Below are positions 34,863-44,240 of a stretch of 64,000 bases of DNA, piece after piece. Position numbers and translations under genes: made by a program. Numbering within the stretch: the stretch's first letter is position 1; the number at the start of each line of letters is the position of its first letter. The notes beneath the pieces are model-generated. The model saw only the letters and a list, made by a program, of their open reading frames with translations, was not told where the DNA came from and did no database searches. Source of the DNA: Pseudomonas sp. DTU12.3 (GTDB lineage Bacteria; Pseudomonadota; Gammaproteobacteria; Pseudomonadales; Pseudomonadaceae); assembly GCF_004124275.1 (NCBI RefSeq), contig NZ_CP027218.1, forward strand, positions 1,181,501 through 1,245,500, in the 5' to 3' direction.

Positions 34863-35423
34863 ATGCAGTTGGATCCCGCTAGCGGGTGGTGTCACGGGGT
34901 GCAGGTCTGCCCATCGCCCAACTTCAATGAACGCCCTGCGGGCGAAATTTCCCTGTTGGTTATCCACAACATCAGCCTGCCGCCGGCGCAGTTCGCCACC
35001 GGCAAGGTGCAGGAATTTTTCCAGAATCGTCTGGATGTCACCGAACATCCCTACTTTGCAGGGATTGCCGACCTGCGCGTCTCGGCGCACTTTCTGATTG
35101 AACGTGACGGCAAGGTCACCCAGTTTGTCTCCTGTCTCGAGCGGGCGTGGCATGCTGGCGTGTCGCTGTTCGAAGGGCGCGAAACCTGTAACGATTTTTC
35201 CGTGGGCATTGAGCTCGAAGGCACCGATGATCTGCCATTTACCGATGCGCAGTATCAGGCCTTGACGGTGTTGACCCGTCAGTTGCAAAGAGCATTTCCG
35301 GCCATCACCGGCGCCCGCATTTGCGGGCACAGCGACATAGCACCCGGGCGTAAGACCGATCCTGGCCCGGCATTCGACTGGGCGCGTTACCGCGCAGCCC
35401 TGGCACAAGAGGAAGGACAATGA
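34863..35423 (+). CDS. ampD: 1,6-anhydro-N-acetylmuramoyl-L-alanine amidase AmpD
   Basis: AmpD, 186 residues, is the cytoplasmic zinc amidase of cell-wall recycling. By removing anhydromuropeptides it keeps AmpC beta-lactamase induction low. Likely zinc ligands are H35 (LLVIHNISLP), H156 (CGHSDIAPG) and D166 (KTDPGPAFDW). The conserved FSVGIELEGTD block is present. The start MQLDPASGWCHGV at 34863 is used; the frame is open upstream inside the DUF1631 gene but is not AmpD-like there. ampE overlaps the stop (ATGA). Confidence 0.97.
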   Translation: MQLDPASGWCHGVQVCPSPNFNERPAGEISLLVIHNISLPPAQFATGKVQEFFQNRLDVTEHPYFAGIADLRVSAHFLIERDGKVTQFVSCLERAWHAGVSLFEGRETCNDFSVGIELEGTDDLPFTDAQYQALTVLTRQLQRAFPAITGARICGHSDIAPGRKTDPGPAFDWARYRAALAQEEGQ

Positions 35424-36259
35424 GTTTTCTGGTGTTACTGCTGGCGGTCTGGATCGAGAAGTTCTCGGCCTTGCGCCATCGGGTTCAACGCGATGGCGGA
35501 TGGATCCGCGAACTGCACAAACTCGAAAGCAGCCAGCGATTGGCCGATCAGCCATGGTTGGTGCTGACGATCATGGTGTTGCTGCCGGTGGCGCTGCTCG
35601 GCCTGTTGCTGCTGGTGCTGCAGCCAGTGGCTTACGGCTTGTTGGCCTTGCCGGTGCATTTGCTGGTGGTGATTTACAGTCTGGGGCGCGGCGATTTGCT
35701 CGGCGGTCTCGGGCCGTTCCGCGATGCCTGGCGCCGTGAAGATCTGCAGGCGGCGGCACATGTCGCCAAGCGTGATCTGGATATTTGCGCCGACAGTGGC
35801 GAGCAACTGCTTGACCGCGTGCAGGGGCACCTGTTGTGGGAGGCTTATCAAAGCTTCTTCGCGGTGATTTTCTGGTATTTCCTGCTCGGCCCGGTGGCGG
35901 CACTGGCCTATCGCTTGCTGGCGCTGGCCGAGGAACACGGCAAGAATCCGGCATTGGTCGAACGTGCTGCGCAAATGCGCCATGCCTTTGACTGGGTGCC
36001 GGTGCGATTGCTGGCGGCGAGCCTGGCGCTGGTCGGCAACTTTGTCGCGGTCAGCCGGGTGATGCTGCATGAGCTGCTGAACTGGAACATCAGCGCTGCG
36101 CAACTGATCAACAAGGTTGGCCTGGCGGCGGGGGAGATCCCGCCTCCTGCGGTCGGTCCTGAGGGCATCACTACGCTTGATTGCCTGTGGGAACTGCTGC
36201 TGCGCGCGGCGGTGCTGTGGTATGCCGGGTTTGCCTTGTGGACGGTTCTGGTTCACTGA
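35420..36259 (+). CDS. ampE: Membrane protein AmpE
   Basis: AmpE, 279 residues, is an inner-membrane protein of the cobalamin-biosynthesis CobD/CbiB-like superfamily, encoded with AmpD. It starts MSFLVLLLAVWIEKFSALRHRVQRDGGWI and has about four or five membrane helices, among them LVLTIMVLLPVALLGLLLLVL, SFFAVIFWYFLLGPVAALAY and the C-terminal ELLLRAAVLWYAGFALWTVLV. The four-base overlap with ampD indicates coupled translation. The molecular role is unsettled; involvement in sensing cell-wall stress is an inference from the literature. Confidence 0.94.
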   Translation: MSFLVLLLAVWIEKFSALRHRVQRDGGWIRELHKLESSQRLADQPWLVLTIMVLLPVALLGLLLLVLQPVAYGLLALPVHLLVVIYSLGRGDLLGGLGPFRDAWRREDLQAAAHVAKRDLDICADSGEQLLDRVQGHLLWEAYQSFFAVIFWYFLLGPVAALAYRLLALAEEHGKNPALVERAAQMRHAFDWVPVRLLAASLALVGNFVAVSRVMLHELLNWNISAAQLINKVGLAAGEIPPPAVGPEGITTLDCLWELLLRAAVLWYAGFALWTVLVH

Positions 36260-36276
36260 TTTCAAACAAAGATCAA

Positions 36277-36351
36277 AAGATCGCAGCCTGCGGCGGCTCC
36301 TACAGGGATTGGTTTTTCTGTAGGAGCTGCCGCAGGCTGCGATCTTTTTTT
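36277..36351. repeat. REPIN acting as terminator after ampE
   Basis: AAGATCGCAGCCTGCGGC..GCTCCTACAG is followed by CTGTAGGAGC..GCCGCAGGCTGCGATC and then seven T. It belongs to the GTAGGAGC/GCGATCTTT repeat type. The short spacer (about 12 bases) and the T-run make it a good terminator for ampDE. Confidence 0.82.
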
Positions 36352-36475
36352 CGTTAACCTTAAGTTACAAAACCTCCCGTCGATTTGAGCTATACAGTGA
36401 TGGCGCTCGATAGTGGCTATCTGCTGTCGCCTCGCGCCTGCCAATAAAAACAAGAAAAACCAAGGGAGACTTCCA

Positions 36476-38506
36476 GTGAAGAGCTTGCTCTATCCCGCTG
36501 TCTCGCTGATGAACCGTCTGAGCTTCGGCATGAAGTTCAGCCTGATCAGCGTGCTGTTCCTGGTACCGATGCTGGTGACCAATTTTTATCTGGTGCGCGA
36601 TTCCTATCGTGAATTCCAGGGCACCCGGGTCGAGCTGCAAAGCCTTGATCTGCTGGGGAGCAGCCTGACCCTGCGCCGGGATCTGGAAACCCTGAACAAT
36701 CTGGTACAGATCAACGTCATCCTCGGCCAGTCCGGCAAGGCCGGCAATGTCGAAGCGAACATCACCAGCCTCGAACAAGCCGTGCTGACGCGTCTGCAAG
36801 GGCTGAAGGCGATGACCGACGACCCCGAACAGATCAAGGTTTTCGACGGCAAGCGTGATGAAATGATTGCCGCGTTCAAGGCCCAGCAGACGGAAAACTC
36901 GCTGCAAAGCAAAAGCGCGCTGATCGGTAAGTTGCTCACCAGCGCGCAGATTTTCAGCCAGATCATCACCAGCCAGGCTGGCCTCAGTCGTGATAACCAG
37001 AGCGATATTCGCCAGCTCAGCGAACTGGTGACGCTGATCACCCCGACGGTGACGCAAACCCTCGGCGAAGGCCGGGCCATGGGCTCGTATTCGTTGGGGC
37101 AGGGCTTTCTCAACAGTGCGTCGAGCACGCGTTTCGATGAACTGTTGGTGCAGATCGAAAAACTCCAGGCGGAATACGCCTTGAAGTTGCAGGACGCCCT
37201 CGGCTCCAGCAAGGCTGCGCGTGAAACCCTCAGCGTTCAGGCCGACAGCAGCAAGGCGTCGCTGAAGCAGGCGACAGAGCTGTTCGAAGAACACGTGGTG
37301 ATGGCCGATACCCTCGATGCACCGTGGCAGGCGTTCTACGATCAGGTCACCGGGTTGCTCGACAAGACCTACCAGCTCAACGAAGCCAGCCTGAAATTCC
37401 TCGACACGCAACTGCAACAGCGTCTGACGCAAAACCGCACGCACATGACCTTGCAGGCGGTGGCGCTGTCGGTGGTGTTCGTGCTGATTTTCTATCTCTA
37501 TGGCGGTTTCTACGCCTCGACCCGCACCACCCTCAAACGCCTGGGCGCGATGATGGATAAGGTCGCGGCGGGTGACATGACCGTCAATTTCGTCGCCCAC
37601 AGCCGCGACGAACTCGGTGAGTTGGGCGAAGTGTTCAACGGCACCGTGAAGAAAATCCACGACCTGATCGAGCGCGTCGGCCAGACCGTTGGCGAAGTCG
37701 AGCGTCAGGCCGGACAAGTTGAAAACGTCTCGGCGCAAAGCAATCAGGCCGTCGCCGGGCAGCGCACGCAGATCGAACAAGTGGCCACGGCGATGAACCA
37801 GATGTCGGCGACCTCACAGGAAGTCGCGCGCAGTGCCGCCGCCGCCGTGAGCAGCGCCCACAGCGTCAATGATGAAACCGTCAGCGGTCGCGGCCTGGTC
37901 GAGTCGCAGCAGGGCAGCATTGCCGCGCTGGCCAGCGAGATCGATCAGTCGGTGCTGGTGATCAATCAGTTGGCGAGTGACAGCCAGTCGATCAGCCGCG
38001 TACTGGAAGTGATCAAGAGCATCGCCGAACAGACCAACCTGCTAGCGCTCAACGCCGCGATCGAAGCGGCCCGCGCCGGCGAGCAGGGCCGTGGTTTTGC
38101 CGTGGTCGCGGACGAGGTGCGTACGCTGGCCAAGCGCACCCAGCAATCCACCGAAGAAATCGAGCAGATGATCGCCAAGCTGCACGGCGGCGTCGGCGCT
38201 GCGGTGAAAGCCATGGGCGTCAGCCATCAGATGGCCAATGGCACGGTCGGGCAGTCGGAGAAGGTCCAGCAGGCATTGGAAAACATCCTCGGCGCGGTCG
38301 GCATGATCGTCGATCAGAACCAGCAGATTGCCGCTGCGGTGGAACAGCAAACGGCCGTCGCCCACGACATCGACCAGAACATCGTCGAGATCAACCGCGC
38401 CGGCGAGCGCACGGCCCACGGCGCGCACCAGACCGAAGACGCCAGCCGTGCGCTGTCCGCCCAGGTCGTCGAACTCAAACAATTGATCAGCGCCTTCCGC
38501 GTCTAA
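36476..38506 (+). CDS. Methyl-accepting chemotaxis protein
   Basis: This 676-residue transducer has the GTG start at 36476 (MKSLLYPAVSLMNRLSFGMK), with GGGAG eight bases upstream. The first membrane helix is at about 20-38. A periplasmic, mostly helical sensor of about 285 residues follows, then a second helix (about 325-347, AVALSVVFVLIFYLYGGFY), a HAMP domain and the signalling domain. The hairpin tip is NLLALNAAIEAARAGEQG and is followed by RGFAVVADEVRTLAKRTQQS. The ligand is unknown. The homologous position in P. aeruginosa, between ampE and speC, also holds a chemoreceptor. Confidence 0.95.
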   Translation: MKSLLYPAVSLMNRLSFGMKFSLISVLFLVPMLVTNFYLVRDSYREFQGTRVELQSLDLLGSSLTLRRDLETLNNLVQINVILGQSGKAGNVEANITSLEQAVLTRLQGLKAMTDDPEQIKVFDGKRDEMIAAFKAQQTENSLQSKSALIGKLLTSAQIFSQIITSQAGLSRDNQSDIRQLSELVTLITPTVTQTLGEGRAMGSYSLGQGFLNSASSTRFDELLVQIEKLQAEYALKLQDALGSSKAARETLSVQADSSKASLKQATELFEEHVVMADTLDAPWQAFYDQVTGLLDKTYQLNEASLKFLDTQLQQRLTQNRTHMTLQAVALSVVFVLIFYLYGGFYASTRTTLKRLGAMMDKVAAGDMTVNFVAHSRDELGELGEVFNGTVKKIHDLIERVGQTVGEVERQAGQVENVSAQSNQAVAGQRTQIEQVATAMNQMSATSQEVARSAAAAVSSAHSVNDETVSGRGLVESQQGSIAALASEIDQSVLVINQLASDSQSISRVLEVIKSIAEQTNLLALNAAIEAARAGEQGRGFAVVADEVRTLAKRTQQSTEEIEQMIAKLHGGVGAAVKAMGVSHQMANGTVGQSEKVQQALENILGAVGMIVDQNQQIAAAVEQQTAVAHDIDQNIVEINRAGERTAHGAHQTEDASRALSAQVVELKQLISAFRV

Positions 38507-38514
38507 CCCCCCCT

Positions 38515-38593
38515 TGTAGGAGCTGCGGCACGCTGCGATCTTTTGATCTTGTTTTTAAAGATCAAAAGATCGCAGCGTGCCGCAGCTCCTACA
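38515..38593. repeat. REPIN with perfect 36-base arms after the chemoreceptor gene
   Basis: TGTAGGAGCTGCGGCACGCT... (38515-38550) is exactly inverted at 38558-38593 with a 7-base T-rich loop. It can form a very stable hairpin and may double as a terminator or mRNA stabiliser. Confidence 0.9.
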
Positions 38594-38620
38594 GTTACCG
38601 GTTACCGGTTACCGGTTACC
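38594..38620. repeat. Period-7 tandem repeat (GTTACCG)
   Basis: Three perfect copies of GTTACCG and a six-base fourth copy directly abut the REPIN end at 38593. Confidence 0.9.
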
Positions 38621-38779
38621 AATTGCCAGTTTGCTGGGGCACGGTTCCGGTTTTGACTGAATAGTTTGTAGTCTTTTTAGGCTGGCCTCTGTAGGCGAAT
38701 TCCTGTTTTCCTCCACCCGCTGGATTTTCGCCTTCAATCAACCAGAATCCCTGTCAGACCGTTTTGGAGGAGACTGCTC

Positions 38780-39169
38780 ATGTCCGTCGCAACCCTGGGA
38801 GTCCAGGGCCGTTGTGCTCATTGTCAGACCACCCTGCTGCTGAAACCCTGGCAACTGAATGCCATCTCGATCAATGAACCGTTCACCTGCGAGCATTGCC
38901 AGAAAACCCTTGAGCTGCGCTGCCCGAAACAGATCAAGCGCTTCAAGTCGCTCGATTCGCTGGCGCTCCTGCGCTTCAGCGCTTCGGTGACGGTGTGTAC
39001 CGCGCTGCTGGTGGCTTTGGTGATGGAATGGGTCGGATTGCTCAGCGTCACGGAACAACTGAACGCGTCACTGATTACGATCTTTGTGTACTTTCTGGTC
39101 GTTCGCTACGCGCGCCATCGTCAGCATCTGACGCTGGTCCTCGAAGCCGCCAAGGCCCACGCCGACTGA
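38780..39169 (+). CDS. Small membrane protein with two CxxC pairs (zinc ribbon-like)
   Basis: This 129-residue protein starts at ATG 38780 with GGAGGAG upstream. The N-terminal 50 residues hold two CxxC pairs (GRCAHCQTT and TCEHCQKT), likely one zinc ribbon. Two hydrophobic helices follow (FSASVTVCTALLVALVMEWVG and LITIFVYFLVVRYA), and a basic helical C-terminus with histidines. I do not recognise the family. It is flanked on both sides by REPINs, with no obvious operon partner. Confidence 0.75.
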   Translation: MSVATLGVQGRCAHCQTTLLLKPWQLNAISINEPFTCEHCQKTLELRCPKQIKRFKSLDSLALLRFSASVTVCTALLVALVMEWVGLLSVTEQLNASLITIFVYFLVVRYARHRQHLTLVLEAAKAHAD

Positions 39170-39197
39170 TTGCTGACCACTGCTCACTGACGACTGT

Positions 39198-39282
39198 CTG
39201 TAGGTGCTGCGGCACGCTGCGATCTTTTGATGTTGCTTGTAAAAACAGATCAAAAGATCGCCGCGTGCCGCAGCTCCTACAG
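39198..39282. repeat. REPIN between the zinc-ribbon gene and tatD
   Basis: CTGTAGGTGCTGCGGCACGC... (39198-39231) and its inverted copy (39249-39282) match with a few differences. It is the same repeat type as at 38515 and 36277, and separates two convergent genes. Confidence 0.85.
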
Positions 39283-39296
39283 GAGGATGCATCGGG

Positions 39297-40073
39297 TTAC
39301 CAGCCGAAGACTTCGCAGCTGTTGGCGGTGCTGGTGTCGGCGAGTTGTTCAGCGGGGATACTCATCAGCTCGGCCAAGGCTGCGCAAATCGCCGGCAAGT
39401 GCGCCGGGCTGTTGCGCTGACCGGGGAACATCGCCGGCGCCATGTCCGGTGAATCGGTTTCCAGCACGATCGATTCCAGCGGCAACTCCGCGAGCACCCG
39501 ATGCATGCGCAACGCCTGCGGCCAGGTCGGGGCGCCGCCCAGGCCCAGTTTGAACCCCAGTTTGATGTATTCGCGCGCTTCTTCACGGCTGCCGGCAAAG
39601 GCGTGGATGATCCCGGCGCGCTTGAGCTTGAAGCGCTTGAGGGTGGCAATCACTGCGGCGTGGCTGCGGCGCACATGAATCAGCGCCGGCAATGCAAAGT
39701 CCGCCGCCAATTGCAGTTGCGCCTCGAACAATGTCTGTTGCTGCTCGCGATCCAGCGTTTCGACGAAGTAATCCAGACCGATCTCGCCCACCGCACACAG
39801 CTGCCGATTCCCGCGCAGCCGGGTCAGCCAATCACCGAGTGCCGTCAAATCTTCCGGACGATGCTGATCGAGATACACCGGATGCAAGCCAAACGCCGCG
39901 TACAAATCGGCATCGCTCTGCACCAGATCCCATACCCGTTGCCAGTTGCCCTCATACACCCCCAACACCACCATCCGCCGCACCCCGAGGGCACGGCTTT
40001 CGGCGAGCAACGCCGAGCGATCGACGTCAAAGTCGGGGAAGTCGAGGTGGGTGTGGCTGTCGATCAGCTCCAC
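39297..40073 (-). CDS. TatD family metal-dependent hydrolase
   Basis: This 258-residue TIM-barrel hydrolase belongs to the TatD family (YjjV-like branch). The metal motif is at the start (ELIDSHTHLDF). AVGEIGLDYF carries the bridging glutamate, and LIHVRRSHA and HAFAGSREEA carry histidines. The C-terminal aspartate is in LETDSPDMAP. Family members are Mg-dependent 3'-5' DNA/RNA exonucleases or deacylases. The substrate here is not determinable. It starts four bases after the cra stop, so it is likely in one transcript with cra. Confidence 0.93.
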   Translation of the reverse strand: MELIDSHTHLDFPDFDVDRSALLAESRALGVRRMVVLGVYEGNWQRVWDLVQSDADLYAAFGLHPVYLDQHRPEDLTALGDWLTRLRGNRQLCAVGEIGLDYFVETLDREQQQTLFEAQLQLAADFALPALIHVRRSHAAVIATLKRFKLKRAGIIHAFAGSREEAREYIKLGFKLGLGGAPTWPQALRMHRVLAELPLESIVLETDSPDMAPAMFPGQRNSPAHLPAICAALAELMSIPAEQLADTSTANSCEVFGW

Positions 40074-40076
40074 GGC

Positions 40077-41072
40077 TCAGTCCCGGTGAATACGCTGCTT
40101 GAAGGTCCGCGCAATGGCTTGCACGCCAGGCTTGTACTCTGACTGCTCGACCGCCGCCAGCGCCAGTTCCAGCGCCTTGTCGGCGATCAACTGGTGCTGC
40201 TGGGCCATGGCGTTGACCGGCAGCGGCAGGAAATCCAGCAACTGCGTATCGCCGAAGGTGCCGAGGCGCAGCGGCCGTGATTTCAGCGGGAAGTCATGCA
40301 GCGCATCGAACACGCCCTGCAACAGCACGTAGGAAGTCGTCACCAGCGCGTCGGGCAAATGCCCCAGGCGTTGCAGGAGTTCTTCCATCAATTGTTTGCC
40401 GCATTCACGGCTGAAGGCTTCAGCGTGCTCGATCAGCACTTCACCTTTGAAGTCGACCAGCGCCTGTTTGAAACCGGCAGCACGTTCCTGGCTGATGCTC
40501 AGTTCAGGTCGGGCGCCGAGCAACACAATCTGCTTGAGTTGTGGCTCGAGCAGGCTTTGCGTCAGGTGCTGACTGGCCTCACGGTCGTCGCTGATCACCG
40601 AGCAGAAATACTCCGGCTCCATGACCCGGTCGATGGCAATGATCGGCATCCCCTTGGCCTGCAACTGCCGATAACTGTCATCACCGGCAGGCAGGCAACT
40701 GGCAACGATCAGCGCATCGCAACGGCGCGCGCGGAACAGTTGCAGCAGTTGCCGCTCGCTGTCCGGCGCATCGTCGGAACTGGCGATCAACAACTGATAG
40801 CCGCGTGCCCGCGCGCCTTGCTCCAGCAGTTTGGCGATCCGCGCGTAACTGGGGTTTTCCAGATCCGGCAGAATAAAGCCCAACGTACGCGTGTGCCGGC
40901 TGCGCAGCCCGGCGGCTTGCGGATTGGGCGTGAAGCCGTGCAGATCGACCACGGCGCGCACGCGTTCGACGGTCGCGGTGCTGATGCGTTGCTGTTCGGC
41001 CTTGCCGTTGATGACGTAGCTGGCGGTGGTCACGGACACGCCGGCCAACCGCGCGATATCACTGAGTTTCAA
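40077..41072 (-). CDS. cra: Catabolite repressor/activator Cra (FruR)
   Basis: This 331-residue LacI-family regulator starts with the helix-turn-helix MKLSDIARLAGVSVTTASYVINGKAEQQRIS, followed by a periplasmic-binding-like effector domain. In P. putida its ortholog represses fruBKA, and fructose-1-phosphate, made by the fructose PTS, relieves repression. The gene is divergent from fruB, and an exact match to the P. putida operator lies between them. tatD follows directly. Confidence 0.95.
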   Translation of the reverse strand: MKLSDIARLAGVSVTTASYVINGKAEQQRISTATVERVRAVVDLHGFTPNPQAAGLRSRHTRTLGFILPDLENPSYARIAKLLEQGARARGYQLLIASSDDAPDSERQLLQLFRARRCDALIVASCLPAGDDSYRQLQAKGMPIIAIDRVMEPEYFCSVISDDREASQHLTQSLLEPQLKQIVLLGARPELSISQERAAGFKQALVDFKGEVLIEHAEAFSRECGKQLMEELLQRLGHLPDALVTTSYVLLQGVFDALHDFPLKSRPLRLGTFGDTQLLDFLPLPVNAMAQQHQLIADKALELALAAVEQSEYKPGVQAIARTFKQRIHRD

Positions 41073-41217
41073 CCCGGGATTTCCTTGTTTTTGCGAGCTT
41101 GCCGCAACATTTTCGCCAATCCTACCCGATTAGGGCAGGCGACTATTGTCGCAACGCATCCGACAAGTTGGACTTCAAGGATGGGACATTATCGAGTAAC
41201 GTGCCGATCAATCTAGA

Positions 41218-41229
41218 TTAAACGTTTCA
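41218..41229 (+). promoter_or_regulatory. Cra (FruR) operator upstream of fruB
   Basis: TTAAACGTTTCA is identical to the operator I recall for P. putida Cra (FruR) at fruB. It lies 150 bases upstream of the fruB ATG and 146 upstream of the cra ATG. The rest of the 306-base gap shows no gene and no second full operator. Confidence 0.82.
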
Positions 41230-41378
41230 GCAAGCGTATTTTCTACGTTTTAGGCGCCTTTGGCCGGTTCTGCCGTGAAACCGCCAAAATTGCTGCTGAA
41301 AAGCAAAGCTGACAAGCGCCTAAGCTGCAACCATTCAAAACAATACCTGGCGTCATCCGATGCCAAAAAGGAGATTGC

Positions 41379-44240
41379 ATGCTCGAGCTCACTATAGAGC
41401 AGATATCCATGGGCCAATCGGCCGTGGATAAACCCGCCGCCCTGCAATTGCTAGCCAGTCACCTGGTGGCCGATGGTCTGGTTGCCGACGGTTACCTCGC
41501 CGGCTTGCAGGCCCGGGAAGCCCAGGGTTCGACCTTTCTCGGTCAAGGTATTGCCATTCCCCACGGAACCCCGGAAACCCGCGATCAGGTGTTCGCCACC
41601 GGCGTGCGCCTGATGCAGTTCCCCGAGGGCGTGGATTGGGGCGATGGCCAGATCGTTTATCTGGCGATTGGCATCGCCGCCAAATCCGACGAACATTTGC
41701 GCCTGCTGCAACTGCTGACCCGCGCCCTCGGCGAGACCGATCTGGGCCAGGCCCTGCGTCGCGCCAGTTCCCCCGAAGCGCTGTTGAAACTGCTGCAAGG
41801 CGCGCCACAGGAATTGGCGCTGGATGCACAGATGATCGGCCTCGGCGTCTCGGCCGACGACTTCGAAGAACTGGTCTGGCGTGGCGCGCGTCTGCTGCGC
41901 CAGGCCGATTGTGTGAGCAACGGTTTCTCTGCGGTGCTGCAACAGGTCGAAGCGCTGCCGCTGGGCGATGGTTTGTGGTGGTTGCACAGCGAGCAAACCG
42001 TGAAGCGCCCGGGCTTGGCATTCGTCACGCCAGACAAACCGATGCGTTACCTCGGTCAGCCGCTCAGCGGACTGTTCTGTCTGGCCAGCCTTGGCGAAGC
42101 GCATCAGGCGCTGCTCGAACGTCTGTGTGCGTTGCTCATCGAAGGTCGCGGTCATGAACTGGGCCGCGCTACCAGCAGCCGCAAAGTCCTCGAAGTGCTC
42201 GGTGGTGAATTGCCCGCCGACTGGCCGAGCGCGCGCATTGCGCTGGCCAACGCCCACGGCTTGCACGCGCGTCCGGCGAAGATCCTCGCGCAACTGGCGA
42301 AGAGTTTTGACGGCGAGATTCGCGTGCGCATCGTCGACGGTCAGGACAGCGCCGTGTCGGTGAAGAGTTTGAGTAAATTGCTCAGCCTTGGCGCCCGTCG
42401 CGGTCAGGTGCTTGAGCTGATCGCCGAACCAAGTATCGCCGCCGATGCCTTGCCGGCCTTGCTCGCCGCCATCGAAGAAGGCCTCGGTGAAGAAGTCGAG
42501 CCGCTGCCAGCGGTAAGTCATCAGCGCGAAGTCATCGCCGACATCGCCGAAGTTCTGATCGCTCCGACGTCCGGCGCTCAGTTGCAGGCGATCCCGGCAG
42601 CGCCCGGAATCGCCATCGGTCCGGCGCATATTCAAGTGCAGCAAAGCATCGATTACCCGTTGCGTGGCGAGTCCGCCGCCGTCGAGCGCGAACGTCTCAA
42701 GCAAGCGCTCAGCGATGTGCGCAGTGACATTCAGGGCTTGATCGAACGCAGCAAAGCCAAAGCCATCCGCGAGATTTTCATCACCCACCAGGAAATGCTC
42801 GACGACCCGGAACTCACCGACGAAGTCGACACCCGTCTCAAGCAAGGCGAAAGCGCGGAAGCAGCGTGGATGGCGGTGATCGAAGCAGCGGCGAAACAAC
42901 AGGAAGCGCTGCAGGATGCCTTGCTCGCCGAGCGTGCGGCGGACCTGCGTGACGTCGGCCGCCGTGTGCTCGCGCAACTGTGTGGCGTGCAGACGCCGAG
43001 CGAACCTGAGCAACCGTACATTCTGGTGATGGACGAGGTCGGCCCGTCCGACGTCGCGCGGCTGGACCCGGCGCGCGTCGCGGGGATTCTCACCGCACGT
43101 GGCGGCGCCACCGCGCACAGCGCTATCGTTGCGCGTGCCCTCGGGATTCCGGCGCTGGTCGGCGCTGGCGCAGCGGTGTTGTTGCTGGCGCCGGGTACTC
43201 CGTTGCTGCTTGACGGTCAACGCGGTCGCCTGCATGTCGACGCTGATGCCGCGACTCTGCAACGCGCCACCGAAGAACGCGACACTCGCGAACAACGCTT
43301 GAAGTTTGCCGCCGAACAGCGCCACCAACCGGCACACACCACCGACGGTCACGCGGTCGAAGTGTTCGCCAATATCGGCGAAAGCGCCGGGGTGATCAGC
43401 GCGGTGGAGCAGGGCGCCGAAGGCATCGGTCTGCTGCGTACCGAACTGATTTTCATGGCCCATCCGCAAGCGCCGGACGAGGCTACGCAAGAAGCAGAAT
43501 ACCGTCGCGTGCTCGATGGCCTCGGCGGTCGTCCGCTGGTGGTGCGCACGCTGGATGTCGGCGGCGACAAACCGCTGCCGTATTGGCCGATCGCCAAGGA
43601 AGAAAACCCGTTCCTCGGCGTGCGCGGCATTCGCCTGACCTTGCAGCGTCCGCAGATCATGGAAGCGCAACTGCGCGCGTTGCTGCGTTCGGCGGACAAC
43701 CGTCCGCTGCGGATCATGTTCCCGATGGTTGGCAGCGTCGAAGAATGGCGCCAGGCTCGCGACATGACCGAGCGTTTGCGTCTGGAAATTCCGGTCGCCG
43801 ATCTGCAACTGGGGATCATGATCGAAGTGCCGTCCGCCGCGTTGCTCGCGCCGGTATTGGCCAAGGAGGTCGACTTCTTCAGCGTCGGCACCAACGACCT
43901 CACGCAATACACCCTGGCCATCGACCGTGGTCACCCGACCTTGTCGGCGCAGGCCGACGGCTTGCACCCGGCGGTGCTGCAACTGATCGACATCACCGTG
44001 CGCGCGGCCCATGCCCATGGCAAATGGGTCGGCGTCTGCGGCGAGCTGGCGGCGGATCCGCTGGCGGTGCCGGTGTTGGTCGGCCTCGGTGTCGATGAAC
44101 TCAGCGTGTCCGGGCGCAGCATTGCCGAAGTCAAGGCACGCATCCGCGAACTCAGCCTGACTCAGGCGCAAACCCTTGCTCAACACGCCCTGGCCGTGGG
44201 CAGCGCCAACGAAGTGCGCGCATTAGTGGAGGCCCTGTAA
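41379..44240 (+). CDS. fruB: PTS fructose multiphosphoryl transfer protein (EIIA-HPr-EI)
   Basis: FruB, 953 residues, carries phosphate from PEP to fructose EIIBC in one polypeptide. Its three parts are EIIA-Fru (about 1-150, active His62 in AIPHGTPE), a less conserved linker (about 150-280), HPr (about 283-370, active His296 in ANAHGLHARP, regulatory serine region SLSKLLSLGA) and enzyme I (about 400-953, active His580 in GGATAHSAIVAR, PEP-binding VGTNDLTQYTLAIDRG). The ATG at 41379 follows AAGGAG. fruK starts within its stop (TAATG). Confidence 0.97.
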   Translation: MLELTIEQISMGQSAVDKPAALQLLASHLVADGLVADGYLAGLQAREAQGSTFLGQGIAIPHGTPETRDQVFATGVRLMQFPEGVDWGDGQIVYLAIGIAAKSDEHLRLLQLLTRALGETDLGQALRRASSPEALLKLLQGAPQELALDAQMIGLGVSADDFEELVWRGARLLRQADCVSNGFSAVLQQVEALPLGDGLWWLHSEQTVKRPGLAFVTPDKPMRYLGQPLSGLFCLASLGEAHQALLERLCALLIEGRGHELGRATSSRKVLEVLGGELPADWPSARIALANAHGLHARPAKILAQLAKSFDGEIRVRIVDGQDSAVSVKSLSKLLSLGARRGQVLELIAEPSIAADALPALLAAIEEGLGEEVEPLPAVSHQREVIADIAEVLIAPTSGAQLQAIPAAPGIAIGPAHIQVQQSIDYPLRGESAAVERERLKQALSDVRSDIQGLIERSKAKAIREIFITHQEMLDDPELTDEVDTRLKQGESAEAAWMAVIEAAAKQQEALQDALLAERAADLRDVGRRVLAQLCGVQTPSEPEQPYILVMDEVGPSDVARLDPARVAGILTARGGATAHSAIVARALGIPALVGAGAAVLLLAPGTPLLLDGQRGRLHVDADAATLQRATEERDTREQRLKFAAEQRHQPAHTTDGHAVEVFANIGESAGVISAVEQGAEGIGLLRTELIFMAHPQAPDEATQEAEYRRVLDGLGGRPLVVRTLDVGGDKPLPYWPIAKEENPFLGVRGIRLTLQRPQIMEAQLRALLRSADNRPLRIMFPMVGSVEEWRQARDMTERLRLEIPVADLQLGIMIEVPSAALLAPVLAKEVDFFSVGTNDLTQYTLAIDRGHPTLSAQADGLHPAVLQLIDITVRAAHAHGKWVGVCGELAADPLAVPVLVGLGVDELSVSGRSIAEVKARIRELSLTQAQTLAQHALAVGSANEVRALVEAL

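Noticed and set aside
39298..40142. Plus-strand frames opposite tatD and cra
   Set aside because: They are shadows; TatD and LacI-family motifs are clear on the minus strand.
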